Origin: Qipengyuania profundimaris
GTDB taxonomy: Bacteria; Pseudomonadota; Alphaproteobacteria; Sphingomonadales; Sphingomonadaceae
DNA length: 64,000 bases
Direction: 5' to 3'
Assembly (NCBI RefSeq): GCF_030717945.1
Contig: NZ_JAVAIM010000002.1
Coordinates: forward strand, 1-64,000
Made by a program: the position numbers and the translations under genes. The notes beneath the pieces are model-generated. The model was given only the letters and a program-made list of their open reading frames with translations. It had not been told where the DNA came from and made no database searches. Below, piece by piece: positions 54,798 to 64,000 of this stretch; the first letter of the stretch is position 1, and the number at the start of each line of letters is the position of its first letter.

Positions 54798-57700
54798 CTA
54801 TTCCGCCGCGATCGCGAAGGGGTCGTCGTCCTCGTCCTCGTCGCCATGCGACTTGAGTTCGACGTTGAGACCCAGGCTGCGCATTTCCTTGACGAGCACG
54901 TTGAAGCTCTCGGGAATGCCGGCCTCGAAGGTGTCGTCGCCCTTGACGATGGCTTCGTAGACCTTGGTCCGCCCGATCACGTCGTCCGACTTCACAGTGA
55001 GGATTTCCTGCAGCGTGTAAGCCGCACCGTAGGCCTGGAGTGCCCAGACCTCCATTTCCCCGAAGCGCTGGCCGCCGAACTGCGCCTTACCGCCCAGCGG
55101 CTGCTGGGTGACGAGGCTGTAGGGGCCGATCGAACGCGCGTGGATCTTGTCGTCGACGAGGTGGTGCAGCTTGAGCATGTAGATGATGCCAACGGTCACC
55201 TTGCGGTCGAAGGCATCGCCCGTGCGTCCATCATACAGCACCGACTGGCCCGAGCTGTGCAGGCCGGCCTTTTCCAGCTCCACAGTCACGTCGCCTTCGC
55301 GCGCACCGTCGAACACCGGCGTACCCATCGGGACACCTGCGCGAAGATTGGTGGCGAGTTCGACGATCTCCTCGGTCGAGCGGCTGTCGATGGCGTCGAT
55401 ATACTGCTCGCCATAGACTTCCTTCAGCCGGTCGATCACGGCTTCGGGCGGCTTCGCCTTGGCGTAATCTTCCGAAGCGTTCGGATTGGCCTTCTTCCAC
55501 TCTTCGAGCTGCTCGCCGATCTGCATGCCCAGGTTACGGGCCGCCATGCCGAGGTGCGTTTCAAAGATCTGCCCGACGTTCATGCGCGATGGCACGCCCA
55601 GCGGGTTGAGCACGATGTCGACCGGGGTGCCGTCCTCCAGGAACGGCATGTCCTCGACCGGCAGGATGCGCGAAATCACGCCCTTGTTACCGTGGCGGCC
55701 GGCCATCTTGTCGCCCGGCTGCAGCTTGCGCTTCACCGCGACGAAGACCTTGACCATCTTGAGCACGCCCGGGGCGAGCTCGTCGCCGCGTTCGAGCTTT
55801 TCCTTGCGGTCCTCGAACTTCTCTTCGATCGTCTTGACGGCTTCGTCGTACTGCGACTTGACCGCTTCGAGCTGCTGCTGGCGACCATCGTCGGCAACGG
55901 CGAACTTGAACCACTCGTGCTTGTCGACGCCCTCGAGAACTTCCTCGGTGACCTCGGTGCCCTTCTTCACGCCCTTCGGCGCCGCCGAAGCGGTCTGGCC
56001 AAGCAGCATGTCGCGCAGGCGGTTGTAGGTCGCGCGGTTGAGGATGGCGCGTTCGTCGTTCGCATCCTTGCGGAGACGTTCGATTTCCTCGTTCTGGATG
56101 GCGCGCGTACGATCGTCGATCTCGATGCCGTGGCGGTTGAACACGCGCACTTCGACGACAGTCCCGGCCACGCCCGGCGGCAGGCGGAGCGAGGTGTCGC
56201 GCACGTCGCTGGCCTTTTCGCCGAAGATGGCGCGCAGGAGCTTTTCTTCCGGCGTCATGGGGCTTTCGCCCTTCGGCGTGATCTTGCCGCACAGGATATC
56301 GCCCGGGTGCACTTCGGCGCCGATGTAAACGATGCCCGCCTCGTCGAGGTTGCGCAGGGCTTCCTCGCCGACATTCGGAATGTCGCGGGTGATGTCCTCG
56401 GGGCCGAGCTTGGTGTCGCGAGCCATGACTTCGAATTCCTCGATATGGATCGAGGTGAAGACGTCGTCCTTCACGATACGCTCGGAGATGAGGATACTAT
56501 CCTCGTAGTTGTAGCCGTTCCAGGGCATGAAGGCGACGAGGCTGTTGCGGCCCAGCGCCAGCTCGCCGAGATCGGTCGAGGGGCCGTCGGCGATGACGTC
56601 GCCGGCCGAAACCGTCTCGCCCACCTTCACCAGCGGACGCTGGTTGATGCAGGTGTCCTGGTTCGAACGCTGGAATTTCTGCAGCGTGTAGATGTCCACG
56701 CCCGACTGGCCGGGTTCGACATCGCCGATCGCGCGGATCACGATACGGGTCGCGTCGACCTGGTCGACGATCCCGCCGCGGGTCGCGGTGATGGCCGCGC
56801 CGCTGTCGCGGGCCACGGTCTCTTCCATGCCGGTGCCGACCCAGGGCGCTTCCGCCTTCACGAGTGGCACAGCCTGGCGCTGCATGTTCGAGCCCATGAG
56901 CGCGCGGTTGGCGTCATCGTTTTCCAGGAACGGAATGAGCGATGCCGCGACCGAAACGAGCTGCTTGGGGCTGACATCCATCAGCGTGATCTGCTCGTTC
57001 GGCGCCATGAGGTTGTCACCGTCGTGGCGGGCCGAAACCAGCTCTTCCACAAAGCTGCCGTCGTCGGTCAGCTCGGCCGAAGCTTGCGCGACCGTGTGCT
57101 TCTGCTCTTCCATAGCCGAGAGATAGATCACCTCGTCGGTCACCTTGCCGTCCACGACCTTGCGGTACGGCGTCTCGATGAAGCCGTACTTGTTGACGCG
57201 GGCGAAGGTGGAGAGCGAGTTGATCAGACCGATGTTCGGGCCTTCCGGCGTTTCGATCGGGCAGATGCGGCCGTAATGCGTCGGGTGGACGTCGCGCACT
57301 TCGAAGCCGGCGCGCTCGCGGGTCAAGCCGCCCGGGCCGAGCGCTGAGACGCGGCGCTTATGGGTGACTTCCGAGAGCGGGTTGGTCTGGTCCATGAACT
57401 GCGAAAGCTGGCTGGAGCCGAAGAACTCGCGCACGGCAGCCACGGCTGGCTTGGCGTTGATGAGGTCGTTCGGCATCACCGTGCTGACGTCGACCGAGCT
57501 CATGCGCTCCTTCACGGCGCGTTCCATGCGCAGCAGGCCGACGCGGTACTGGTTTTCCAGCAGCTCGCCGACCGAGCGGACACGGCGGTTGCCGAGGTTG
57601 TCGATGTCGTCGACGTCGCCCTTGCCGTCCTTGAGGTCGACGAGTTCCTTGACCACGGCGAGGATGTCTTCCTTGCGCAGCGTGGTGACGGTGTCTTCGG

Positions 57701-58982
57701 CATCGAGGTCGAGGCGCATGTTGAGCTTGACGCGGCCGACGGCCGACAGGTCGTAACGCTCGCCATCGAAGAACAGGCCTTCGAACAGCGCTTCGGCGGT
57801 TTCCTTGGTCGGCGGTTCGCCGGGGCGCATGACCTTGTAGATCGCTTCGAGGCCCTCGTCGCGATTCTCGGCCTTGTCGACCTTCAGCGTGTTGCGGATC
57901 CACGGGCCGGTGGTGACGTGGTCGATATCGAGCAGATCGACGGCGTCGACACCCGCAGCGTCCAGCGCTTCGAGGTTCTCGGCGGCGACTTCGTCACCCG
58001 CTTCGATGTAGATGCGACCGGTCTTCTCGTCGATCATGTCGCGCGCAGCGTAGCGTCCGAAGATTTCCTCGGTCGGCAGCAGCAGCGTGGCGAGACCGTC
58101 CTTGGCAGCCTTGTTGGCGGCACGCGGGCTGATCTTCTGGCCGGCGGGGAACACTTCCTCGCCCGTCTTGGCATCGACCAGCGGAAAGGCCGGCTTCTGG
58201 CCGCGCCAGTTTTCGGCGACGAACGGAATTTCCCACCCGTCCTTGGCGCGCTTCCAGCTGACGATGTCGTAGAAGTGGTGGAGGATGTCCTCGCTATCGA
58301 GGCCCAGCGCATAGAGCAGCGCGGTGACCGGCAGCTTGCGCTTGCGGTCGATACGCACGTTCACGATGTCCTTGGCGTCGAATTCGAAATCGAGCCAGCT
58401 GCCGCGATAGGGAATGATGCGGGCGGCGAACAGCAGCTTGCCCGAGCTGTGCGTCTTGCCACGATCATGGTCGAACAGGACGCCCGGCGAACGGTGCATC
58501 TGCGATACGATCACGCGCTCGGTACCGTTGACGATGAAGGTGCCGTTGCCCGTCATCAGGGGCATGTCGCCCATGTAGACGTCCTGCTCCTTGATATCGA
58601 GGACCGAGCGGGTTTCGGTTTCCTGGTCGACTTCGAAGACGATCAGGCGCAGTGTGACCTTCATCGGCGCGGCATAGGTGATGCCGCGCTGGCGGCATTC
58701 GACGATGTCGTACTTCGGCGGTTCGAGTTCGTAATGGACGAAATCGAGTTCGGCAGTGCCGGCGAAGTCGCGCAACGGGAAGACCGAACGCAGGGTCTTT
58801 TCCAGTCCCGAAACATGGCCCGCATCTTTGTCCGAACGCAGGAACTGTTCGTAGCTCTCGCGCTGGACCTCGATCAGGTTCGGCATGTCGACGACTTCGT
58901 GGATGTCGCCGAAGATCTTGCGGATACGCCGTTTCGCGGTGCCCGACGATGTGTTGCGGGGTGCCTTCGCCTTGGTAGCCAT
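54798..58982 (-). CDS. rpoB: DNA-directed RNA polymerase subunit beta
   Basis: The protein has 1,394 residues (start [24 protein letters not shown]). The rifampicin-pocket segment reads [20 protein letters not shown] then [17 protein letters not shown]: the positions usually changed in resistance (Asp of FMDQ, His of THKRR, Ser of VSAL) are wild type, with Thr for Asn after MDQ. The C-terminal region ([28 protein letters not shown]) is typical. The start at 58982 fits the family. It is transcribed with rpoC from its own promoter at about 59215-59243, not from rplJL. Confidence 0.98.
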   Translation of the reverse strand: MATKAKAPRNTSSGTAKRRIRKIFGDIHEVVDMPNLIEVQRESYEQFLRSDKDAGHVSGLEKTLRSVFPLRDFAGTAELDFVHYELEPPKYDIVECRQRGITYAAPMKVTLRLIVFEVDQETETRSVLDIKEQDVYMGDMPLMTGNGTFIVNGTERVIVSQMHRSPGVLFDHDRGKTHSSGKLLFAARIIPYRGSWLDFEFDAKDIVNVRIDRKRKLPVTALLYALGLDSEDILHHFYDIVSWKRAKDGWEIPFVAENWRGQKPAFPLVDAKTGEEVFPAGQKISPRAANKAAKDGLATLLLPTEEIFGRYAARDMIDEKTGRIYIEAGDEVAAENLEALDAAGVDAVDLLDIDHVTTGPWIRNTLKVDKAENRDEGLEAIYKVMRPGEPPTKETAEALFEGLFFDGERYDLSAVGRVKLNMRLDLDAEDTVTTLRKEDILAVVKELVDLKDGKGDVDDIDNLGNRRVRSVGELLENQYRVGLLRMERAVKERMSSVDVSTVMPNDLINAKPAVAAVREFFGSSQLSQFMDQTNPLSEVTHKRRVSALGPGGLTRERAGFEVRDVHPTHYGRICPIETPEGPNIGLINSLSTFARVNKYGFIETPYRKVVDGKVTDEVIYLSAMEEQKHTVAQASAELTDDGSFVEELVSARHDGDNLMAPNEQITLMDVSPKQLVSVAASLIPFLENDDANRALMGSNMQRQAVPLVKAEAPWVGTGMEETVARDSGAAITATRGGIVDQVDATRIVIRAIGDVEPGQSGVDIYTLQKFQRSNQDTCINQRPLVKVGETVSAGDVIADGPSTDLGELALGRNSLVAFMPWNGYNYEDSILISERIVKDDVFTSIHIEEFEVMARDTKLGPEDITRDIPNVGEEALRNLDEAGIVYIGAEVHPGDILCGKITPKGESPMTPEEKLLRAIFGEKASDVRDTSLRLPPGVAGTVVEVRVFNRHGIEIDDRTRAIQNEEIERLRKDANDERAILNRATYNRLRDMLLGQTASAAPKGVKKGTEVTEEVLEGVDKHEWFKFAVADDGRQQQLEAVKSQYDEAVKTIEEKFEDRKEKLERGDELAPGVLKMVKVFVAVKRKLQPGDKMAGRHGNKGVISRILPVEDMPFLEDGTPVDIVLNPLGVPSRMNVGQIFETHLGMAARNLGMQIGEQLEEWKKANPNASEDYAKAKPPEAVIDRLKEVYGEQYIDAIDSRSTEEIVELATNLRAGVPMGTPVFDGAREGDVTVELEKAGLHSSGQSVLYDGRTGDAFDRKVTVGIIYMLKLHHLVDDKIHARSIGPYSLVTQQPLGGKAQFGGQRFGEMEVWALQAYGAAYTLQEILTVKSDDVIGRTKVYEAIVKGDDTFEAGIPESFNVLVKEMRSLGLNVELKSHGDEDEDDDPFAIAAE

Positions 58983-59214
58983 AAAGGTGCTGTGCCTCGT
59001 ATCAGTGCTGCATCGGCCCGGGAGTGCGAGCCGGAAGTTCATGTCTCATGCGCGTGAGAGCCATACGGGACGCGAAAAGGCCGCAGGACATGCACGCCCG
59101 GTCGGGCGGCGGCTGCAGCTCTTCAAGAACGTCGCGATATGGAAACGCCGCTTCCATCCTGGTTCCGATCCCCGCGCATGAATCGGACTCGCTCGAAGCG
59201 GTCGGTCGAGAGGG

Positions 59215-59243
59215 CATATAGGGAGCCACCGGCGTAGGGTCAA
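59215..59243 (-). promoter_or_regulatory. Promoter of rpoBC
   Basis: On the minus strand, TTGACC (59238-59243) and TATATG (59215-59220) are 17 bp apart, close to the sigma-70 consensus. The predicted start would give a leader of about 225 nt before rpoB. Confidence 0.7.
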
Positions 59244-59265
59244 GCGGCGGACGCTCCGACAGGCA

Positions 59266-59296
59266 TATCGTTTTTCGATATTATCGATTGACGATA
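59266..59296. promoter_or_regulatory. Tandem XRE operators TATCG-N5-CGATA
   Basis: Two 15-bp palindromes TATCG-N5-CGATA lie at 59266-59280 and 59282-59296, 16 bp centre to centre; a further half-site CGATA is at 59323-59327. They overlap the -35 of the promoter driving the DUF2975/XRE operon, so autorepression by the XRE protein (59854-60093) is likely. Confidence 0.65.
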
Positions 59297-59316
59297 AGGA
59301 CGAATCGGCTCATATT
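59288..59316 (+). promoter_or_regulatory. Promoter of the DUF2975/XRE operon
   Basis: TTGACG (59288-59293) and CATATT (59311-59316) are 17 bp apart, 26 bp before the ATG at 59342, close to consensus. The -35 lies inside the second operator palindrome. Confidence 0.65.
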
Positions 59317-59341
59317 GAAAATCGATAAGGGAGATTCGCTC

Positions 59342-59854
59342 ATGTTCGGAACCACCATCTGGCTGTTACGCATCGCAAACTGGCTCAACTGGATCGGAGC
59401 GGGGCTTTTCACATTGCTCCTCGCCGCCCTGCTGATTGCGACCGAGCACTTCTATCCAGCCATTACGCAGGCCTTCGAAGTGCGAGGGCAGCAGGCGGTC
59501 GAGGCCGTGTGGACATGGCTTGTGTCGGCATGTGCTCTCGTCGTGCCGATGGCGGTTTGCATCCATCTGATCTTCATCCGCCTAATCGCCTTGCTCCAGG
59601 ACGCGGCCGAGGGTCGGGCATTCAGCGAGTTGAACGCCAAGCGCCTCATGATCGTCGGCTGGGTGCTGCTGATCGTCAACATTCTCGACCTCGTATTCGG
59701 CCAGATTTCGATCTGGGCGAGCGAAGCCAGCGGCGAGTATTTCGGCTGGACTTTCTCGCTTACAGGCTGGTTCGCCGTGCTGCTGCTGTTCCTGCTTGCG
59801 CGGGTCTTCCGCGAAGGCGCGGCGATGCGCGAAGATCTGGAGGGCACCGTCTGA
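59342..59854 (+). CDS. DUF2975-family membrane protein
   Basis: The protein has 170 residues with four membrane helices (about 15-38, 58-82, 98-120, 133-155) and the family's FIRLIALLQDAAEGRAFSELNAKRL loop, where a short segment between helices 2 and 3 is conserved. DUF2975 proteins are regularly paired with a small XRE regulator, as here, and may sense envelope state or act as a regulator anchor; this is not proved. The start has a GGGAGA site. Confidence 0.88.
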   Translation: MFGTTIWLLRIANWLNWIGAGLFTLLLAALLIATEHFYPAITQAFEVRGQQAVEAVWTWLVSACALVVPMAVCIHLIFIRLIALLQDAAEGRAFSELNAKRLMIVGWVLLIVNILDLVFGQISIWASEASGEYFGWTFSLTGWFAVLLLFLLARVFREGAAMREDLEGTV

Positions 59855-60093
59855 TGCCAGCCGAAGACACCCACGCCATTGCGGTCCGGCTCGACGAGCT
59901 GCTGCAGGATCGCGGCATGACGCTGACCGAACTGTCCGAGCGCATCGGCCTGACGCTCGCCAACCTCTCCATCCTCAAGACCGGCAAGGCGAAGGCGATC
60001 CGCTTCTCCACGTTGGAGGCGATCTGCCGCGAACTGCAGTGCCAGCCGGGCGATCTTCTGACTTACGACAAATCCAAGGGGGACAAACGATGA
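59854..60093 (+). CDS. Small XRE-family regulator (YozG-like)
   Basis: The protein has 79 residues and is almost entirely a helix-turn-helix: LLQDRGMTLTELSERIGLTLANLSILKTGKAKAIRFSTLEAICRELQCQPGDLL. The YozG-like type is the usual partner of DUF2975. It overlaps the DUF2975 stop by 1 bp and the next start by 4 bp. It probably binds the TATCG-N5-CGATA palindromes upstream and represses its own operon. Confidence 0.9.
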   Translation: MPAEDTHAIAVRLDELLQDRGMTLTELSERIGLTLANLSILKTGKAKAIRFSTLEAICRELQCQPGDLLTYDKSKGDKR

Positions 60094-60821
60094 AGGCCTT
60101 TCTGACCGCCTTTCGCGACGTGCATCGCCGCAGCCTTTCCTTCGCTGCCGCCCTGCCGCTCGTTTTCGCAATCCCGCTGGTCGCCGAATTCGTCCAGCAC
60201 GTGATCGAGATGCAGATCGGCATGTATGACGGCGTGGAAGGCGCCAAGGCCGCGGAACACGATCCGGCGCGCATGTGGTTCGGCTTGGCCAAGGTCGCCG
60301 CGCTAAACGTCATCGGCTATTTCGTCATCCGCTGGCTGCATTCGGGCGGCGACCGCGCTTTCGCGCTCGCCCTGCCGCGCAAGGCGGTCAAGCTTTTCGG
60401 CCTCGTGCTGGCGCTGAGCCTGTTTCTCGCCTGGCTTTCGCTGTTCGTCTGGACCGATGGCTACATGAGGACCGGGTTCTTCGTCTTTTCCCTGATCTTC
60501 ATGCCTTTGATCGTGCGGTTCGTAGTGGCGGCACCGCTGGGCATTCTCGTCACGCCGCTGGAATCGATCAAGGTCATGGCAAGCGACGCACTGTTCGCGA
60601 TCGCCTTCTCGACTGTCGCGATCCTGCCACTCATGGCGATACACTACGCCCTGGGCATCGGCGCGATATTCGTCGAAGGGGACGGGCTGAAGTGGGCGCT
60701 GCTGATCCTCGACAGTTTCGTCACCGCACTGCTCGGTATCGTCATGGTCGCGGCACAGTACACCATCGCCACCCGGCCTGCGCCGATCGAAGGCGCTGCA
60801 GCGGGAACATCGGCCCGTTGA
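60090..60821 (+). CDS. Multi-pass membrane protein, unknown
   Basis: The protein has 243 residues with about six membrane helices (for example SFAAALPLVFAIPLVAEFV and LFGLVLALSLFLAWLSLFVW). No family was recognised. It is coupled to the XRE gene (ATGA) and belongs to the same autoregulated operon, so it is a likely effector of that regulation. It might be an acyltransferase-like or stress-response membrane protein, but nothing in the sequence proves it. Confidence 0.8.
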   Translation: MKAFLTAFRDVHRRSLSFAAALPLVFAIPLVAEFVQHVIEMQIGMYDGVEGAKAAEHDPARMWFGLAKVAALNVIGYFVIRWLHSGGDRAFALALPRKAVKLFGLVLALSLFLAWLSLFVWTDGYMRTGFFVFSLIFMPLIVRFVVAAPLGILVTPLESIKVMASDALFAIAFSTVAILPLMAIHYALGIGAIFVEGDGLKWALLILDSFVTALLGIVMVAAQYTIATRPAPIEGAAAGTSAR

Positions 60822-60855
60822 GGCCATTTCCACTGCAAACCTACGGAGACAGATC

Positions 60856-61116
60856 ATGAAAACATCCGCCCTTCTCGCCACCCTCCCCCTGACCATCGCG
60901 CTGGCCGCCTGCGGAGAAGCACCCGACGGGGGAGACACGGCAGACCTCGCGCCCGATGCCGTGACGGCAGGAACCGGCGAGACGACCGACGACACGTATC
61001 AGCCGGGCGAGGACGGCCCTTTGCAGAACGACGTCGTGCCCGCCGACGAAACCATGGAGCCGATGGACGAGCCCCCCGTCATGGACGAGGACATGGGCAC
61101 CCCTCCCGCGGAATAA
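60856..61116 (+). CDS. Small acidic lipoprotein
   Basis: The protein has 86 residues with a lipobox (IALAAC, Cys19) followed by an acidic, proline-rich tail with repeated MDEPP/MDED-type motifs. A ribosome-binding site (GGAGA) precedes it, 34 bp after the previous stop. It is probably the last gene of the DUF2975 operon and is followed by a terminator. The function is unknown. Confidence 0.8.
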   Translation: MKTSALLATLPLTIALAACGEAPDGGDTADLAPDAVTAGTGETTDDTYQPGEDGPLQNDVVPADETMEPMDEPPVMDEDMGTPPAE

Positions 61117-61168
61117 TCGAGAGTCCGGCGAAACGCGCTTTCGCTTGACACGCTGCCAGAAAAGCTTA

Positions 61169-61198
61169 GAGGCCCGCCCCCGAAGGCGGGTCTCTTTG
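61169..61198 (+). terminator. Terminator after the lipoprotein gene
   Basis: A 10-bp stem (61169-61178 with 61185-61194, one wobble pair) with a CCCGAA loop is followed by TTTG. A consensus -35-like TTGACA at 61145-61150 lies just upstream, so the region may also carry a start for the rplJ leader. Confidence 0.75.
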
Positions 61199-61441
61199 TA
61201 TCCGCCCTCATCCGTCCGAGACAGTTGGTGACCGGAATTGGCCGGTCTTAATTTCCAGCCTAGACGGGGAAAAGAGATTTTCCGGTGGGCCATGCGCTCG
61301 CCGTTTCGCGTCAGGAACTCCAAGCAGTCCGGCGCACTCCTTCCCCCATCAACGGACTCGCCCGTGTTGCTTAGGTGGCATGGACAAACGTAGCCGGTCG
61401 CTGCGGGTTCGCCCGTTGCGGCCATAGTGAAGGAGTATGGC
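61199..61441 (+). promoter_or_regulatory. rplJ upstream leader region with hairpins
   Basis: There is no gene in these 243 bp. Two small hairpins are visible: GACCGG-N6-CCGGTC followed by TTAATTT (61230-61254), and GGAAAA-GAGA-TTTTCC (61268-61283). A structured leader where L10 binds its own mRNA is expected before rplJ from other bacteria, but these hairpins cannot be assigned to it by eye. Confidence 0.35.
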
Positions 61442-61957
61442 ATGGATCGTTCGCAAAAAGCCGACGCGGTCGCCCAGCTCAGCGATGTCTTCAACCAGGC
61501 AGGCGTGGTCGTCGTGACCCGCAACCTGGGCCTTACGGTCGCCCAGTCGACCGAACTGCGTACGAAGATGCGTGAAGCCGGTGCGTCCTACCAGGTCGCG
61601 AAGAACCGTCTCGCCAAGCTCGCCCTGAAGGACACCGACTATGCGGGAATCGAAGAATTCCTGAATGGTCCGACCGCCCTCGGTTATTCCGAGGATCCGG
61701 TTGCTGCGGCGAAAGCCGTGGTGGAGTTCGCCAAGACCACCGACAAGATCGAAATCGTCGGCGGTTCGATGGGCGCAACGAAGCTCGACGAAGCTGGGGT
61801 CAAGGCACTCGCCTCGATGCCGAGCCTCGACGAACTGCGTGGCAAGATCGTGGGTCTCGTCAACGCCCCGGCAACGAAAATTGCCCAGGTCGTCAACGCA
61901 CCCGCAGCCAAGCTCGCCCGCGTTTTCGGTGCCTATGGCGCCAAGGAAGCCGCGTAA
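61442..61957 (+). CDS. rplJ: 50S ribosomal protein L10
   Basis: The protein has 171 residues: [62 protein letters not shown] and the [19 protein letters not shown] motif are standard L10. The start at 61442 has an AAGGAG site. L10 anchors L7/L12 on the ribosome stalk, and usually represses its own operon by binding the leader. Here it is followed only by rplL and a terminator, since rpoBC lies elsewhere in the opposite direction. Confidence 0.97.
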   Translation: MDRSQKADAVAQLSDVFNQAGVVVVTRNLGLTVAQSTELRTKMREAGASYQVAKNRLAKLALKDTDYAGIEEFLNGPTALGYSEDPVAAAKAVVEFAKTTDKIEIVGGSMGATKLDEAGVKALASMPSLDELRGKIVGLVNAPATKIAQVVNAPAAKLARVFGAYGAKEAA

Positions 61958-62038
61958 GAGCTGGTTCTCGCAACGAACACATATTCATCGGGGTCGATCC
62001 GGTCGGACGCCCCGGCCTATTATTTGGAGTGAAACATC

Positions 62039-62419
62039 ATGGCCGATATCGCCAAGCTTGTTGAAGAACTGTCGAAACTGACCGTCATGGAAGCCGCCGA
62101 GCTCGCTACGGCGCTCGAAGAAGAGTGGGGCGTCAGCGCCGCCGCTGCTGTTGCCGTTGCCGGCCCCGCCGCTGGCGGTGGTGACGCTGGTGCCGCAGCC
62201 GAAGAAAAGGACGAATTCGACGTCGTCCTGACCGGCGACGGTGGCAAGAAGATCCAGGTCATCAAGGAAGTCCGTGCCATCACCGGCCTGGGCCTGACCG
62301 AAGCCAAGGCTCTTGTCGAAGGCGCGCCCAAGCCGCTCAAGGAAGGCGTCAACAAGGCGGAAGCCGAAGAAATCAAGGGCAAGATCGAAGCAGCCGGCGG
62401 TACCGTCGAGCTCAAGTAA
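62039..62419 (+). CDS. rplL: 50S ribosomal protein L7/L12
   Basis: The protein has 126 residues: an N-terminal dimerisation helix ([26 protein letters not shown]), an Ala/Gly-rich hinge ([23 protein letters not shown]) and the C-terminal factor-binding domain ([43 protein letters not shown]). It recruits elongation factors. It lies 81 bp after rplJ. Confidence 0.97.
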   Translation: MADIAKLVEELSKLTVMEAAELATALEEEWGVSAAAAVAVAGPAAGGGDAGAAAEEKDEFDVVLTGDGGKKIQVIKEVRAITGLGLTEAKALVEGAPKPLKEGVNKAEAEEIKGKIEAAGGTVELK

Positions 62420-62448
62420 GCTTCTTTCTTACTTTCGAAATCGAGGAA

Positions 62449-62479
62449 GGGCGGTGCCAGCGATGGCGCCGCCCTTTTT
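62449..62479 (+). terminator. Terminator of the rplJL operon
   Basis: An 11-bp stem (62449-62459 with 62464-62474, one wobble pair, loop GCGA) is followed by five T. It ends the operon before any rpoB, confirming that rplJL is a separate unit. Confidence 0.92.
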
Positions 62480-62624
62480 CGATTCGCATGCCACCCGGGC
62501 GTTGGCCGCACGTGGTTTCCCTACAATACGGTCCCGGCGAGCCGGAGACAGCTCCCTCAGGGCAAACGCCCGTTAACCAAGACCGGAAACCGTAGATTGA
62601 CGATGGCGACCTAATCCATGCTGC

Positions 62625-63593
62625 ATGGAAAAGCGCCTCACCTTTCCGAACCGCAAGGTCATCGCCACGCTCGGCCTCGGGCTCTCGGCTTGGATGACTG
62701 CCGCTCCGGCGACGGCACAGGTCTATGCGCCGATGATCCTTCCCGCCCTGAGTTCGGCCTTGTCGACGGGCGTGTGTCCGGTTGCAGCGTCCGCGTCCCT
62801 CGCATCGTCTGGACCGACCGGTACGGGGGTTTCGAAGGCATCCGCGATCCTCGGCGGTGCGTCCAGTGCGCTCGAAACGATCCGCGCACGGCAGGATGGG
62901 TTCGAAACGATGGGCCCTTTGATGCCGGGGGCGGGAACGGCCGAACCGCCGGTCGAAACGATGTCCACCACGGCAGCCCTGGCCCTTCCCCCCATGGCAG
63001 AATGCGCTTCTAGCCCAGGGACGGCGCTCGCCAGACTGGCGCAGCTTTCTTCACCCATTGCCGACACAAGCCTGCCGGGAGCGAACGACTTCCTCGCCAG
63101 CCGCCGGGTGCCGATCGCAACGACCAATTTCGACGCCTCGTGGGACCGGGTGAACCGCGAACGCGGTTCCGTGGGTCGCTCGGCGCGCCAGTTGCTCGGA
63201 CAGTCCGAGGGACTCGAGGACAAACTCGCTATCGTCAACCGCTGGGTCAACCAGCGGATCGCCTACAGGGAAGATAGCGATCTGTTCGGGCAGGCCGACT
63301 ATTGGGCCGGACCCCGCCAGACTCTGCGCCTCGGCCAGGGCGATTGCGAAGATTACGCTCTTTTGAAGATGCACATGCTCGCCGCAGCCGGTGTGCCGCG
63401 CGAGGACATGTTCCTGACCATCACGCGGGATCTCGTGCGCCGGGCCGATCATGCAGTGCTGATCGTGCGAACTGCGGACGGGTTCCGCATGCTCGACAAT
63501 GCGAGCGACGCCGTTCTCGACGCCAGTTCCGCCAACGACTACCGGCCGGTTTTGAGCTTCAGCGGCCGCAAGAGCTGGCTGCACGGCTATTGA
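62625..63593 (+). CDS. Bacterial transglutaminase-like cysteine peptidase (LapG-like)
   Basis: The protein has 322 residues with a signal peptide (MEKRLTFPNRKVIATLGLGLSAWMTAAPATA). The papain-like triad of the BTLCP/DUF920 family is visible: Cys in GQGDCEDYALLKMHMLAAAGV (about residue 241), His in RADHAVLIVRT (about 280) and Asp in RMLDNASDAVL. LapG peptidases clip large surface adhesins under c-di-GMP control. A type I secretion adaptor gene ends 9 bp beyond its stop on the opposite strand, the expected partner for such an adhesin system. Confidence 0.88.
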   Translation: MEKRLTFPNRKVIATLGLGLSAWMTAAPATAQVYAPMILPALSSALSTGVCPVAASASLASSGPTGTGVSKASAILGGASSALETIRARQDGFETMGPLMPGAGTAEPPVETMSTTAALALPPMAECASSPGTALARLAQLSSPIADTSLPGANDFLASRRVPIATTNFDASWDRVNRERGSVGRSARQLLGQSEGLEDKLAIVNRWVNQRIAYREDSDLFGQADYWAGPRQTLRLGQGDCEDYALLKMHMLAAAGVPREDMFLTITRDLVRRADHAVLIVRTADGFRMLDNASDAVLDASSANDYRPVLSFSGRKSWLHGY

Positions 63594-63602
63594 TCGCCCG
63601 CG

Positions 63603-64000
63603 TCACCGTTCGGTCATCGCCCGGTCCAGGGCCTTGTTTACCGGCTTGAACAGGTAGGTCAGGATGCTGTGGCGTCCGGTAATGATCTCCACGTCACAGA
63701 TCATGCCGGGCACGATCGGCAGGCGCTGGCCATTCTTGACGATGAACGACCGATCGGTCTCGATGACCACGGTATAGTAAGCTTCGCGTTCGGCCTCGTC
63801 GTAGATGCTGTCGGCCGAAACCTGCTGCACCTTGCCGCGCAGCCCGCCGTAGATCGAGAAATCATAGGCGGTGACCTTTACGTTCGCGCGATCGCCGACC
63901 TTGATGAAGGCCCGATCGCTCGGAGCGATACGCGCTTCTACCAACAGCTTGTCGCCAACCGGCACGACTTGCATGATCTTCTCGCCCGCATTCACGAACC
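63603..64000 (-). CDS. HlyD-family type I secretion adaptor, C-terminal part (runs off the window)
   Basis: About 132 C-terminal residues are visible. The HlyD beta-barrel and end are clear (EKIMQVVPVGDKLLVEARIAPSDRAFIKVGDRANVKVTAYDFSIYGGLRGKVQQVSADSI and VPGMICDVEIITGRHSILTYLFKPV). The N-terminal coiled coil and membrane anchor lie past position 64000. It would link the inner-membrane ABC exporter to the outer-membrane channel, probably to secrete a RTX-like adhesin or enzyme. It is convergent with the LapG-like peptidase gene. Confidence 0.9.
   Translation of the reverse strand, partial: FVNAGEKIMQVVPVGDKLLVEARIAPSDRAFIKVGDRANVKVTAYDFSIYGGLRGKVQQVSADSIYDEAEREAYYTVVIETDRSFIVKNGQRLPIVPGMICDVEIITGRHSILTYLFKPVNKALDRAMTER

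Overview
The window looks like the chromosome of a GC-rich alphaproteobacterium, most likely Sphingomonadales and probably Erythrobacteraceae. That placement rests on recognising the protein families and their style (GapR/DUF2312, DUF1244 beside pyruvate kinase, DUF6961, a strawberry-notch/ParB-like/Toprim mobile module, TadE/TadG proteins, an alphaproteobacterial LexA box). It was not tested by a database search.

Positions 1 to about 20,840 are accessory DNA. From the left they hold: an IS5-type transposase remnant; a TetR-controlled RND efflux operon (adaptor, pump, outer-membrane channel) with a perfect 20-bp operator; a small tyrosine recombinase; a complete 1,308-bp IS5-family element with terminal inverted repeats and a 4-bp target duplication that splits a PilZ gene; a minus-strand block of a ParB-like protein, a very large strawberry-notch methylase/helicase and a Toprim protein, ending in a strong terminator; and a plus-strand group of a lytic transglycosylase, a thermonuclease, a DUF6961 protein and a 34-residue membrane peptide. 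A consensus LexA box lies between these last two blocks. The region ends with a P4-type integrase beside the 3' end of an intact tRNA-Leu(CAG), so it reads as a tRNA-targeted genomic island whose left end is outside the window.

Positions 21,000 to 50,300 are mostly chromosomal housekeeping genes: an NDUFA9-like protein, serine hydrolase, dienelactone hydrolase, PQQ alcohol dehydrogenase, PhoX-like protein, PurU, then a minus-strand run lysC - small membrane gene - purT - flavin oxidoreductase - small gene, UbiG, GDPD, ArsC-like, a yebC - palindrome - micro-ORF - ruvC group, CPBP protease, YbjQ-like, a TadG/TadE/TadE operon, GapR, DUF1244, pyruvate kinase, an OYE-type oxidoreductase, GltX and a GGDEF-EAL protein. 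Embedded at 29,028-29,858 is the most unusual locus: two tandem short peptides with double-glycine leaders, translationally coupled to a four-helix membrane protein. It has the architecture of a two-peptide bacteriocin with its immunity protein.

Positions 50,400 to 64,000 hold rpoC and rpoB on the minus strand with their own near-consensus promoter and a terminator, a small autoregulated membrane operon (DUF2975, XRE regulator, membrane protein, lipoprotein) with tandem operators, then rplJ and rplL on the plus strand with their own terminator. The usual rplJL-rpoBC operon is therefore split into divergent halves. The window closes with a LapG-like cysteine peptidase convergent with the end of a type I secretion adaptor gene that runs off the edge.
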